Positions 52,582 to 64,000 of a DNA stretch of 64,000 bases are shown here, in pieces. Position 1 is the stretch's first letter; every line of letters starts with the position of its first letter. The notes beneath the pieces are model-generated. The model was not told where the DNA came from. It saw only the letters and a program-made list of their open reading frames with translations, and did not search any database. The position numbers and the translations under genes are program-made. Source of the DNA: Paracoccaceae bacterium (GTDB lineage: Bacteria > Pseudomonadota > Alphaproteobacteria > Rhodobacterales > Rhodobacteraceae); the NCBI GenBank assembly GCA_014872815.1, contig WKFK01000015.1, positions 620,001 through 684,000 on the forward strand, read 5' to 3'.

Positions 52582-54629
52582 TGCGTGGCCCGGGCCATGA
52601 CCGGATAAAACACCGAACGCATGCGCCGCGCGGCGGCATTGGTCACGTGGTTGTTGTCAAAATACTGCCCTACGCCGCCTTGCACCGCGTCACACAGAAA
52701 CTGGTCACAGAACCAGCCCCAGCTGTCCAGAATGGTTGCGCCACTCTTGGCGAGGGCCTCCGCTGCACCGCGTTCTCGGGTTTGGGCATCTGTCACGGTG
52801 ATCTGTCCAATGCGGCGGGCCAGTTGATCGGACAGGCGGCCATGTACCAGCGCCCTTGCCACTCTCGGGGCGTGATAGTTTTGAATTTCCGGTGGCTGGC
52901 GCAGGATATAGACCTGCCGATCCAAGTCCCCGATGTCCGCGACCGTGGCGGCCAACGCCGTGCCCAACAGTGCGTCTTGGGTCATGTTGCCATAGACGTC
53001 GCTGCGCAGGCGAATGGTGTTGTGCGCATCGCTGCCACTGCCTTTGCCGGAGGCGTAATAGGCCCAGCGGCCCACCAGAATGACATCTTGCAGGTGTCTC
53101 ATCTCGCGCAGCGCGTTGCGGATTTGCGCGTTGGCCTCAGTACAGGCGGCGTCTTGGGCCGGGGTGGCTGCGCTTTCGCGTTTTTCCAGATCAAAAGCGG
53201 GGGCGCAGCCAGCGCGCCAGATCACCAACGCACTGCGATCCGCCTCACGCGCGGCTTGTTTCAGGCCCTCGTAGTAGGCGCGCACATGGCTGTCGCCCCA
53301 GATGATAAGGCTGGGAGAGATTTCTTTGGGGCCAATTGGGCAAATCTCAATGCCCTCAAACGGGCCGTCGTCTGGAACATAACAGTCAGAGAAGTCTTGG
53401 AGGAAATCGCCACTGGCGGCGATATGCACCTGCGCTTGCGGGCCAAAGCGTTGCGGAAGTCCGTCGGCTTTGAACACCATAAAGGAGAGCCCCAAGACGC
53501 TGACCGAGGCGAGCGCCGCCGTGAACAATAGGCCCCACGTCGGCAGGGCTTTGGCCTGACGCACAGGCTGTTCCACAAGCCGCCATGACAGCGCGGCAAG
53601 CACAAAGGAAATCGCAATCCAAAGCGCCACTTCACCGGGGCCGCGATACCCGACCAGCAGGTATTTGGAGAAGGTGAGCACCGGCCAATGCCAGAGGTAG
53701 AGGGAATAGGAAATCAGGCCGATCAGCACAGGAATGCGCATCGACAGACCGCGATTGACCCAGTTGTCATCTTGCCCATTGCCAATCAACAGCACCGTGC
53801 CCAGCACCGGAAAGATCACCTGCCAGCCGGGGAAGCCTGCGCCCGGCGCCACAAGCACAACGGAGGCTAAGACAAGCGCAAGCCCGGCCCAGCTCAGCGC
53901 TTGATGACGCCGCCATAGATCGGGCCGTTCGATGTTCAATACCGCCAATCCAACCCCGGCCAGAAGTTCCCAAGCGCGGAAGGGAAACAGGAAAAAGGCC
54001 GCTGGATGAGACAGCGGTGTGGTGACCAGATTGCTGACAAACGACAGGCCAAATACCGCGCCCAAGGCCCAGAGCATCACGGTTTTGTTGCGGGCAAACA
54101 GTAGGAACAGCAGAGGCAGGAAGATGTAGAACTGCTCTTCCACCGACAGCGACCATGTGTGCAGCATGATCTTGTCTTCGGCCGCGCCGTCAAAATAGCC
54201 GGATTGGCGGAAGAACAGCACGTTGGACAGGTACACAGTGGCCGCAATCACGCCTTTGGCGGTTTCTCGGAAGTCATTGGGCAACAGGACCAGCGCGCCG
54301 ATGATCAGCACCACAAAGGCCATGACAAAATAGGCCGGGGCCAGCCGTTTGATGCGGCGGATGTAGAATTGGCCCAAAGCCAACCGCCCGGTTTCTTGTT
54401 GTTCGCGCCAAAGAATGCCGCCGATCAGGAAGCCGGAAATCACAAAAAAGACATCCACGCCAATGAAACCGCCGCCAAATCCCGGCACGCCAAAGTGATA
54501 AAACACCACCGCCAGCACCGCGATGGCGCGCAGCCCGTCGATCTCCGCGCGGTGGCCTTTGGCGGCTTTTAGGTCAGCGGCAAGTTTGGGCGCGGAGGTT
54601 TCTACCTCAGGCGACTCATTGGTGCTCAT
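52578..54629 (-). CDS. OafA/YrhL-type acyltransferase with C-terminal SGNH domain
   Basis: The 683-residue product is taken from the ATG at 54629 (MSTNESPEV), about 11 nt after AAGGA; starts further up lack a site. Residues about 25-390 form an acyltransferase-3 membrane domain with HRAEIDGLRAIAVLAVVFYHFG, GVDVFFVISGFLI, LAPAYFVMAFVVL and WSLSVEEQFYIFLPLL. The C-terminal periplasmic part is an SGNH-type domain with IIWGDSHVRAYYEGL, and a late histidine near DNNHVTN. Such enzymes O-acetylate surface polysaccharides. It overlaps the GMC gene by 4 bp. Confidence 0.93.
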   Translation of the reverse strand: MSTNESPEVETSAPKLAADLKAAKGHRAEIDGLRAIAVLAVVFYHFGVPGFGGGFIGVDVFFVISGFLIGGILWREQQETGRLALGQFYIRRIKRLAPAYFVMAFVVLIIGALVLLPNDFRETAKGVIAATVYLSNVLFFRQSGYFDGAAEDKIMLHTWSLSVEEQFYIFLPLLFLLFARNKTVMLWALGAVFGLSFVSNLVTTPLSHPAAFFLFPFRAWELLAGVGLAVLNIERPDLWRRHQALSWAGLALVLASVVLVAPGAGFPGWQVIFPVLGTVLLIGNGQDDNWVNRGLSMRIPVLIGLISYSLYLWHWPVLTFSKYLLVGYRGPGEVALWIAISFVLAALSWRLVEQPVRQAKALPTWGLLFTAALASVSVLGLSFMVFKADGLPQRFGPQAQVHIAASGDFLQDFSDCYVPDDGPFEGIEICPIGPKEISPSLIIWGDSHVRAYYEGLKQAAREADRSALVIWRAGCAPAFDLEKRESAATPAQDAACTEANAQIRNALREMRHLQDVILVGRWAYYASGKGSGSDAHNTIRLRSDVYGNMTQDALLGTALAATVADIGDLDRQVYILRQPPEIQNYHAPRVARALVHGRLSDQLARRIGQITVTDAQTRERGAAEALAKSGATILDSWGWFCDQFLCDAVQGGVGQYFDNNHVTNAAARRMRSVFYPVMARATQ

Positions 54630-54797
54630 GCGCGGGCGCATCCTTGGATTTTCAGCGTTTGCGCTCCAAAAAACACAACTGGCCAATGTCCCGCAAGCGT
54701 TGGCGGGGGACAGAGTTAAGTTGCTTTAACACAGAGGTTTTGCGACAACGCTTTGAAACCGCCCGCTTTTGCGGGATTTGGCGCGGAGGCAAACGCT

Positions 54798-55307
54798 GTG
54801 CAGACTGACCAAAATGTGTCCGCCACAGAACCGGATTGGTCGCGGGAAGTGCCGCGCGGGTTCTGGGACCCCGGTCCCAAGCTGTTGCGCGCGCTGCGCC
54901 GCTATCAGGCTGCCAAGGCACGGGGTGGGGTTCTTGGCAAAGTGGCCTCCAAACGTTGGGTGTTGTCTCACCGGTTTTGGTCGGTGATCACCCAGTCTGA
55001 GCTGCATCTGAATATGCAGATTGCAGGCGGGCTACGCCTGCCACATCCCACCGGCATCATTGTGCATCCAAACGCCACCATCGGGCCAAACTGTCAGTTG
55101 ATGCATCAAGTCACGCTTTCTGGCGCAGTGGTGCTCGAAGGGCATGTGGACATTGGCGCCGGGGCCAAGGTGATTGGTCCATTGACCATCGGCGCGGATG
55201 CGGAAGTGGGCGCCAATGCGGTTGTGACGGGCGATGTGCCCGCAGGGGCCGTGGTTGGCGGTGTGCCTGCGACGATTTTGAAATGGAAGCCGGGATACGG
55301 CGACTGA
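54798..55307 (+). CDS. Serine O-acetyltransferase-like hexapeptide transferase
   Basis: The 169-residue product starts with GTG at 54798, eight nt after GGAGG; a TTG 15 codons upstream is weaker. The C-terminal half is a left-handed beta-helix of hexapeptides: HPTGIIVHPNATIGPNCQLMHQVTLSG and VIGPLTIGADAEVGANAVVTGDVPAGAVVGGVPA. This is like CysE-type acetyltransferases, but the N-terminal part is short. In exopolysaccharide loci such enzymes usually acetylate sugars and not serine. It is divergent from the acyltransferase and convergent with the polymerase gene. Confidence 0.88.
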   Translation: MQTDQNVSATEPDWSREVPRGFWDPGPKLLRALRRYQAAKARGGVLGKVASKRWVLSHRFWSVITQSELHLNMQIAGGLRLPHPTGIIVHPNATIGPNCQLMHQVTLSGAVVLEGHVDIGAGAKVIGPLTIGADAEVGANAVVTGDVPAGAVVGGVPATILKWKPGYGD

Positions 55308-55308
55308 G

Positions 55309-56850
55309 TCACAGGATGGTACGCCGTTTTGGGGGCGTGGGCAGCTCTGATGTCACGCTCTGCGGTTCGCCTTCGCCGTCTTCGCGGCGGCTCATGGGGC
55401 TGCGCCGGAACGCCGATTCCGTCCCGCGGCGAATTTGCGCCAGCCGCTCGGCGTGGCCGAACAATGTGCCGGCAATCAGCCATGTGGTTGGCGTCAGCGT
55501 GGCATTTGGCAACATGTCGATCATGTTGAAGCCTAGCATCAAAGCCAGCGGCCCAAGGTATGGGGACAGTCCGCGATCCTCGCGTTGTTTTAGGTGTTGC
55601 TCATCCAACAGCGCAAAAGAGGCGTCGCGTTTGAAGCTGTCGCGTTCTGCAATCCTGATGTGCCCTAGTTCCCGATGTACAAGGAAGATGGGCAAGGCCA
55701 TCAGGCCAAATTGCGCGATATATCCGGCCCAGCCCCAGACCCCCATCACGATGATCCAATAGCCGTCTGTGACTGAGGTGATCAGCCCCGTGATGGGATC
55801 GTGGATGTGGTTGCGCCCCCAAATACCCCAGCCAAATAGAGGCTTTTCCTGCGCCCGATCCAAAAGCACGTCTTCGTTCTCGATCCGGAAGCTTAGGGAA
55901 TGAGCACGCTCTGCGCTGAGTTTTTCAGCCTGCGCGATGATGGCATCACTTGGCACCAACCCAGAGGTTTTGAGAACCGGATAGGCCAGCATCATCAGCG
56001 CCAACACAGCCGCGATTTTCACCTGTGCGCGGGTGTTGAGGAAGACAATCAGCACCCCTGCCGCCCCGGCATAGACCAAGGTGGCCAGCGTCTTGCAGAG
56101 CACCAAAACAACCGCCAGATAAAATGCGGCGATCAGATACTTGGCGCGGGTGCGGCTGACGTCCGCCTTCCAAAGCGCTAGCGTCGCCAATAGAGCCGTG
56201 AGAACAAAATAGGCCAGCCAGATGCCATGGTAGAGGAACACCATCGGCCGGTACCCTCCGGCGCGAATGGTTTGACTGAAGAGGTGCTGATAGTAGCCGT
56301 AGATCCAATTGTTGAGCTGCGGGCTGAGACGCACTTCGATCAGGATCGGCAGGGAATAGGCCAATCCGGCGATCACCAAAGCCAACAACAGGTCACGCTG
56401 ATCCTCGCGGGTGCGCAACAAAGCGCGCGCCATTAAGAAGCCAATAATGCCGATGAACTGTTTGATGGGCTGGGCGATGGCATCCTGCAAATACAAACCA
56501 CGCACGTAGTTTTCACTAAAGACCAGCGGCTCGCCGTTTGTGAGGACGGTAAAAACCGGGCTCAGGAGCAGAACCCCCAGCAGAGCACGCGCCAAGGGGC
56601 TGTCGGGCAGCAGCTTGGGGCGTTGCGGGAGAACAAAGAACACCACGATTAGGATCGCCAGGTTGGGCAGGCTGCTTTTGTCCAGCGCGGGCATCAATGG
56701 GAAGTCAAACTCCGCCGGTGGTGGCGGCAGGAGCAAGTAGGCACCAAGCAAAGACCAGATCAACGCACGCCCGGGGGACAGGCTGACAAACAGCCGCCAA
56801 ATGACCACCGGCCAAAGCAACAGCATCAACGTGGCGAGCATGTTGGGCAT
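55309..56850 (-). CDS. O-antigen polymerase/ligase-like membrane protein
   Basis: The 513-residue product has about a dozen hydrophobic segments and a large periplasmic loop in the second half, with FRIENEDVLLDRAQEKPLFGWGIWGRNHIHD. That loop fits Wzy/WaaL-type proteins, in which a hydrophilic loop acts on the lipid-linked chain. The C-terminal 50 residues are polar and contain RRGTESAFRRSPMSRREDGEGEP. Sequence alone does not separate polymerase from ligase; the locus suggests polymerase. It follows the ExoY-type gene and is separated from it by a hairpin. Confidence 0.8.
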   Translation of the reverse strand: MPNMLATLMLLLWPVVIWRLFVSLSPGRALIWSLLGAYLLLPPPPAEFDFPLMPALDKSSLPNLAILIVVFFVLPQRPKLLPDSPLARALLGVLLLSPVFTVLTNGEPLVFSENYVRGLYLQDAIAQPIKQFIGIIGFLMARALLRTREDQRDLLLALVIAGLAYSLPILIEVRLSPQLNNWIYGYYQHLFSQTIRAGGYRPMVFLYHGIWLAYFVLTALLATLALWKADVSRTRAKYLIAAFYLAVVLVLCKTLATLVYAGAAGVLIVFLNTRAQVKIAAVLALMMLAYPVLKTSGLVPSDAIIAQAEKLSAERAHSLSFRIENEDVLLDRAQEKPLFGWGIWGRNHIHDPITGLITSVTDGYWIIVMGVWGWAGYIAQFGLMALPIFLVHRELGHIRIAERDSFKRDASFALLDEQHLKQREDRGLSPYLGPLALMLGFNMIDMLPNATLTPTTWLIAGTLFGHAERLAQIRRGTESAFRRSPMSRREDGEGEPQSVTSELPTPPKRRTIL

Positions 56851-56900
56851 TGGCGTCAGGTCGTCCTCTGTAAATGGCCGGGTCTGCCCTATTCAAACGC

Positions 56901-56931
56901 AAAACGCGCGCCATGACGATAGCGCGCGTGG
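56901..56931 (-). terminator. Possible terminator after the ExoY-type gene
   Basis: On the minus strand ACGCGCG and CGCGCGT form a 7-bp stem with a 12-nt loop, followed by TTTTGCG. It would partly insulate the O-antigen polymerase gene from the gene before it. Confidence 0.5.
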
Positions 56932-56954
56932 TGCAAACTGTCAGACTGTGGCGT

Positions 56955-57620
56955 TCACACGCCGGTGCCGGCCATCACCACCGCCACTGTGCGCCAGACC
57001 ACGGCAATGTCTGTCCGCAGGCTGAGCGCGCGGTCATAGTTGCTGTCGTGGATCGCGCGCTCTGCAAAAGAGCATTCGTTGCGCTCAGAAATCTGCCAAA
57101 AGCCGGTGATGCCGGGACGCATGCGATAGTAAGACGTGCCGGGGTACAGCGCGGTCTGTTGTGGCATCATGGGGCGAGGGCCCACCACGGACATGTCGCC
57201 CCTGAGCACGTTCAAAAACTGCGGCAGTTCGTCAAGCGATGTCTTGCGAATAAGACGGCCCAGCGGTGTGATGCGCGGGTCATGGGCCAGCTTTTGCTTT
57301 TCGTTCCATTCAAGGCGGGCCGTTGGGTTGGCCTGAAGGTAGGCTTCCAGTTTCCGATCCGCATCGGGGACCATGGAACGCAGTTTCAACATGTTGAAGC
57401 GCTTGCCGTTTTTACCGATGCGTTCCTGGCGGTAGAAAGGGGAGGCGCCATCAAGCGCAATGAACAGAGCCAGAAGGGCCACAATCATTGTGACAGGCAG
57501 CGCAATGATCAGCACAAACAGGATATCGAATACCCGTTTGAACACGCTGCGGTAAACGCTGCGGCGCTCTGGAGCAACGGCAAAGCCCTGCTCAAAATCT
57601 TCGCGCGAAAAAATCGCCAT
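56955..57620 (-). CDS. Undecaprenyl-phosphate sugar phosphotransferase, ExoY type
   Basis: The 221-residue product is a short polyprenyl-phosphate sugar transferase. One N-terminal membrane hairpin (VFDILFVLIIALPVTMIVALLALFIALDG) precedes the catalytic domain with FYRQERIGKNGKRFNMLKLRSM, IRKTSLDELPQFLNVLRGDMSVVGPRPMMPQQ, and MRPGITGFWQISERN. It transfers a sugar-1-phosphate, often galactose or glucose, to undecaprenyl phosphate and so starts the repeat unit. A 483-bp AT-rich region lies upstream. Confidence 0.95.
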   Translation of the reverse strand: MAIFSREDFEQGFAVAPERRSVYRSVFKRVFDILFVLIIALPVTMIVALLALFIALDGASPFYRQERIGKNGKRFNMLKLRSMVPDADRKLEAYLQANPTARLEWNEKQKLAHDPRITPLGRLIRKTSLDELPQFLNVLRGDMSVVGPRPMMPQQTALYPGTSYYRMRPGITGFWQISERNECSFAERAIHDSNYDRALSLRTDIAVVWRTVAVVMAGTGV

Positions 57621-58103
57621 GGTCCATCCCCGTAACCGCTTTAAGCGGGCATCTTAGAACTCACAAATCCACCGATCGCTGACTCTGTAAAAGCCGCGGT
57701 TTGCGTCGGTTTCCCCTCGCTTGAAAAAGCTCCCCGGCAGCAGGGGCTGTTCGCACAAGAATTTGCGAATTTGTCCTTTTGATGCTCCTTCATCAGAAGC
57801 GCCCACCCAGGACACACATTAGCCACAAATTTACAGAAATCCACCTTAACTTTCGGATAGTTTTCGGTAAGTATCTGAAAATAAAGTATATGTTGCATTC
57901 TACTTTCGAGACTTTCTGCAAAGTTGGTTAAAATTTATGCCAAGCCAGTCGGTTTTTTCATTCGCCCCTGGAAACGGTGATGTAGGCTTGGTCGGGATTG
58001 TTTCTTAGGGTGAAAAATCGACTTGGCGTCACCCCACAAAAATTTGGCGGCGATTCGCAAAGCGACGACGGGATTTGGGAGGAATGTGGCGCCATTGTGG
58101 CCG
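57621..58103 (-). promoter_or_regulatory. Long AT-rich leader upstream of the ExoY-type gene
   Basis: These 483 bp between the Wzz/GumC gene and the ExoY-type gene hold no convincing gene. The part from about 57800 to 57960 is AT-rich in a GC-rich setting, as for promoters controlled by nucleoid-type or MucR-like proteins. An inverted repeat CCGCTT/AAGCGG (57636-57648) lies just before the ribosome-binding site of the ExoY-type gene. A small open frame at 57641-57898 has no coding signs. Confidence 0.45.
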
Positions 58104-59375
58104 TTATTTGCCCAGTTTCAGGATCATTGCTGCCAATCCGCCAGACACTGCCACTAAGCCACACACCTTGGCCAGTCGGGTGAGCTTGCGTTTTCGACGT
58201 TGGCCTGGGGTTTCAAGCACTGGAATGGCTGCCACAGCCCGCAGGCGCAGCTGGCGTTCCAACTGACCGCGGGTCCAGATGACCGGGCTGCGCATTTCCA
58301 TCAGGAAAACCAAACTGAGGGCGACCATGACAGAAAGCAGCCCGCCCATGGCCAGAATGCGTTTGCGCGACGGGGCAATGGGCCAATCCGGTGGCAGGGC
58401 TTTTTCCAGAACCGTGAAGCTGTCGGTTTGCTGGCTCGCCTCCAGCATCTGCTGCATCTCGGCCTCCGCTTTGCCAGCCGTAATGGCCTGATATTGTTCT
58501 TCCAGCTTGGTCAGTTGCCGTTCAAGGCGATTGTATTGCTGTTCGATACGTGGTGTGTCCTTGAGGGCGGCTTCGATCTCGGCAATCTCAATCTGATACA
58601 GTTCGTTTTCTTCCTGCAGTCTCCGAAGTCGCTGAGCACGCACGGAGTTGCCGCTGCTGGAGATGCCAGCGTTTTCTAGCAGTTGGCGCTGTACCTCCAG
58701 TTCGATCTGTTGCAGATCCGTTAGGCGGGTGCGCAGAGCCTCAACCCCGCCGGGCAGCAAAACAGCGTTTTCCTGTTTGTAGTCGGCAATCTGTTGTTCC
58801 AGATTGGTGATCGCAGCGCCAATGCGGCGTTCTTCGCTGTCAAAAAAGGACAGGGTTTCGCTGACCTGCTCGGTGCGGCGCTGTTCTTCCTGCTCTAGCA
58901 CATTGTTCACCAGCTCATTGGCCACATTGGCGGCCAGAACCGGGTCAGTCATCCGCACAGACACCAACAAGGCGGACGGGCTGATGTCCTGTCGCCAGCG
59001 GAAATCCGGGTTGGTGACATGCATGACGCCTGCCGCTTTGCGCAGAAGATCGACCTTTTGCAATTCACTGAGCTGTGCATCCTGATACAGGCCAAACTTG
59101 TCGATGATGGCCAGCAGGTTGTCCCGCGCCATCACGCGCTGTTCCACAATTTGCAGCTTTTGCAGGATATCGGCGTTCAGCGCCCCGGGCGACGTCGCGC
59201 CGGTTTTGATCGAGGGCTGCTCGATTTGAATGGTGGCATAGGTTTCATATTCGCGCGGCAGGCCCAGCACGTAGGCCAGCGAGATCAACCCGCCGATGAC
59301 AATGATGCTGGCCCACAGGAAGAACCTCCTGCGCAACATGCTCAGCACCTCGCCAAATGATTGGAACTTGTCCAT
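58104..59375 (-). CDS. Wzz/GumC-type polysaccharide chain-length and export protein
   Basis: The 423-residue product starts at 59375 (MDKFQS), six nt after GAGGAC. It has an N-terminal helix (RRFFLWASIIVIGGLISLAYVLG), a periplasmic domain of about 300 residues with long coiled-coil stretches (EQQIADYKQENAVLL; RLRRLQEENELYQIEIAEIEAAL), a second helix with the following RSPVIWT segment, and an unusual third hydrophobic segment at the C-terminus (VCGLVAVSGGLAAMIL). There is no fused BY-kinase; the separate ATPase at 41515-42303 may partner it. Confidence 0.9.
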   Translation of the reverse strand: MDKFQSFGEVLSMLRRRFFLWASIIVIGGLISLAYVLGLPREYETYATIQIEQPSIKTGATSPGALNADILQKLQIVEQRVMARDNLLAIIDKFGLYQDAQLSELQKVDLLRKAAGVMHVTNPDFRWRQDISPSALLVSVRMTDPVLAANVANELVNNVLEQEEQRRTEQVSETLSFFDSEERRIGAAITNLEQQIADYKQENAVLLPGGVEALRTRLTDLQQIELEVQRQLLENAGISSSGNSVRAQRLRRLQEENELYQIEIAEIEAALKDTPRIEQQYNRLERQLTKLEEQYQAITAGKAEAEMQQMLEASQQTDSFTVLEKALPPDWPIAPSRKRILAMGGLLSVMVALSLVFLMEMRSPVIWTRGQLERQLRLRAVAAIPVLETPGQRRKRKLTRLAKVCGLVAVSGGLAAMILKLGK

Positions 59376-59448
59376 GCCCGTCCTCAATATCGTCTTGGCG
59401 CGACTCGGATTCGCGCTCTTGAAGACAATTTATGACAACTGAATGTGG

Positions 59449-60179
59449 TTATCCCGTGGCGCAAACCGGAAAATTTGCGTTTTCCATTCCGGCCTGCGCG
59501 CCCAAGGTGACCATGGCGAGCACGTGCCCACCGCCGGTGCCGCATTGTCCGGACAGCACCGTGCCCTCCGGCACCTCGCCCACGGAGTGCATAAACCGTG
59601 CGGTGAATCCGGTATTGCGCACGTTGAGCGTGATCTGGATGGTGTCAAAGCCAAACAGCGTCTGGGTCAGCGGATATTGCGCCTTGTAAACCGCCTCCTT
59701 GGCGCAAAACAGACGTCGCGCCATCAGCGCCCGTCGCGGCGCAGGCACTTCCTCAAGCCAAGCGCGTTCCTGCGGCAGGCAAATCTCTGCGGTCAGATCG
59801 TCATGCAACGGTGCATCCGGCTCCACGTCTATACCCAGCGCCCGGAAATGGCGGTTGGCGCCCAATATCGCCACGCAACTGGTGGCGTCATGGGTGATGG
59901 AGCCGGTCAGGCCTCTGGGCCATTGCGGGGCGCGATCCGGTCGGGTGGGGACCGCCTGTTCTGGCAGTCCCAGAGTTTGCATCGCCAGCCGCGCGGCCTG
60001 CCGTCCTGCGGCGAACTCGCGCCGCCGTTTGGGCAACGCGCGGGCAATCGCTGGCGCTTCCTGCGGCCAAACAACCGCCACGCCACGCGCGGGATCTGTC
60101 ACGGCCACGGCGAGTTGTGCCGGGGCCATGCGCTCCGCCAGAGATTTTAGGGCCACAAGATGCTGGTTGGGCGACAAGG

Positions 60180-60183
<4 letters not shown>
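59449..60183 (-). CDS. 4'-phosphopantetheinyl transferase (Sfp/EntD type)
   Basis: The 244-residue product has the family motifs [15 protein letters not shown], the Mg2+ site [14 protein letters not shown] and [18 protein letters not shown] (WxxKEA-like). It moves phosphopantetheine from CoA to the serine of a carrier domain. Its start overlaps the NRPS stop as ATGA, so it almost certainly activates the carrier domain of that [17 protein letters not shown] near the N-terminus is also conserved in EntD-type enzymes. Confidence 0.94.

Positions 60184-64000
<3,817 letters not shown>

Noticed and set aside
57641-57898. 85-codon frame in the AT-rich leader upstream of the ExoY-type gene
   Set aside because: There is no ribosome-binding site, no recognisable motif and the composition is that of non-coding DNA.

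Overview
The window looks like a chromosomal segment of a Rhodobacterales bacterium of the Roseobacter group (Alphaproteobacteria). The basis is high GC, dense overlapping genes, a DUF1674/SDHAF4 protein, a DUF3035 (BamF) lipoprotein beside lspA, the rsmB / heparinase-like / purH / lspA / bamF / twin M16 order, and TctABC-TctDE. This placement rests on gene content and order, not on a tree. No rRNA, tRNA, CRISPR array, transposase or phage gene was seen.

Layout. (1) 1-4.8 kb: end of a COG0523 metallochaperone with a Zur-like box, rpsO, two RTX-repeat proteins around a DUF1643 gene, and truB. (2) 4.9-11.3 kb: a tripartite tricarboxylate transporter (tctC-tctB-small membrane protein-tctA), the divergent tctD-tctE two-component system, and an orphan binding protein overlapping tctE. 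(3) 11.3-13.4 kb: a DUF2233 protein, rbfA and divergent dapB. rbfA, truB and rpsO, often neighbours elsewhere, are here separated by the tct and RTX blocks. (4) 13.7-17.8 kb: a ProXVW-type osmolyte ABC transporter with a fused double permease. (5) 18-28.3 kb: a TPR membrane protein, then housekeeping genes (SDHAF4-like, rsmB, heparinase-like, purH, lspA, bamF, two M16 proteins). (6) 28.4-30.8 kb: an unrecognised membrane protein and a TetR regulator divergent from a YHS-domain protein, with two operator-like palindromes between them.

(7) 30.87-38.4 kb: a TPP riboswitch heads a ten-gene thiamin operon, thiD-thiO-thiS-thiG-thiE-thiF-thiY-tenA-thiZ-thiX. It combines thiazole synthesis, HMP-P kinase, coupling and pyrimidine salvage; no thiC is in the window. 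(8) 38.6-41.5 kb: a hybrid sensor kinase overlapping a second orphan binding protein. (9) 41.5-59.4 kb: a capsule/exopolysaccharide locus holding a BY-kinase-like ATPase without the Walker A lysine, glycosyltransferases (GT2, GT4, WecG type), sugar dehydrogenases and epimerases including a Gfo/Idh-SDR fusion, a GMC oxidoreductase, an OafA-type acyltransferase, a serine-acetyltransferase-like enzyme, an O-antigen polymerase/ligase, an ExoY-type initiating transferase and a Wzz/GumC chain-length protein. (10) 59.4-64 kb: a 4'-phosphopantetheinyl transferase overlapping the 3' part of an NRPS whose adenylation domain contains a luciferase-like monooxygenase. By reading the pocket residues I predict glycine as its substrate. 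This gene runs off the right edge.

The items most worth following are the oxygenase-interrupted, glycine-type NRPS module at the right edge, and two separate cases of an orphan periplasmic binding protein translationally coupled to a membrane sensor kinase.
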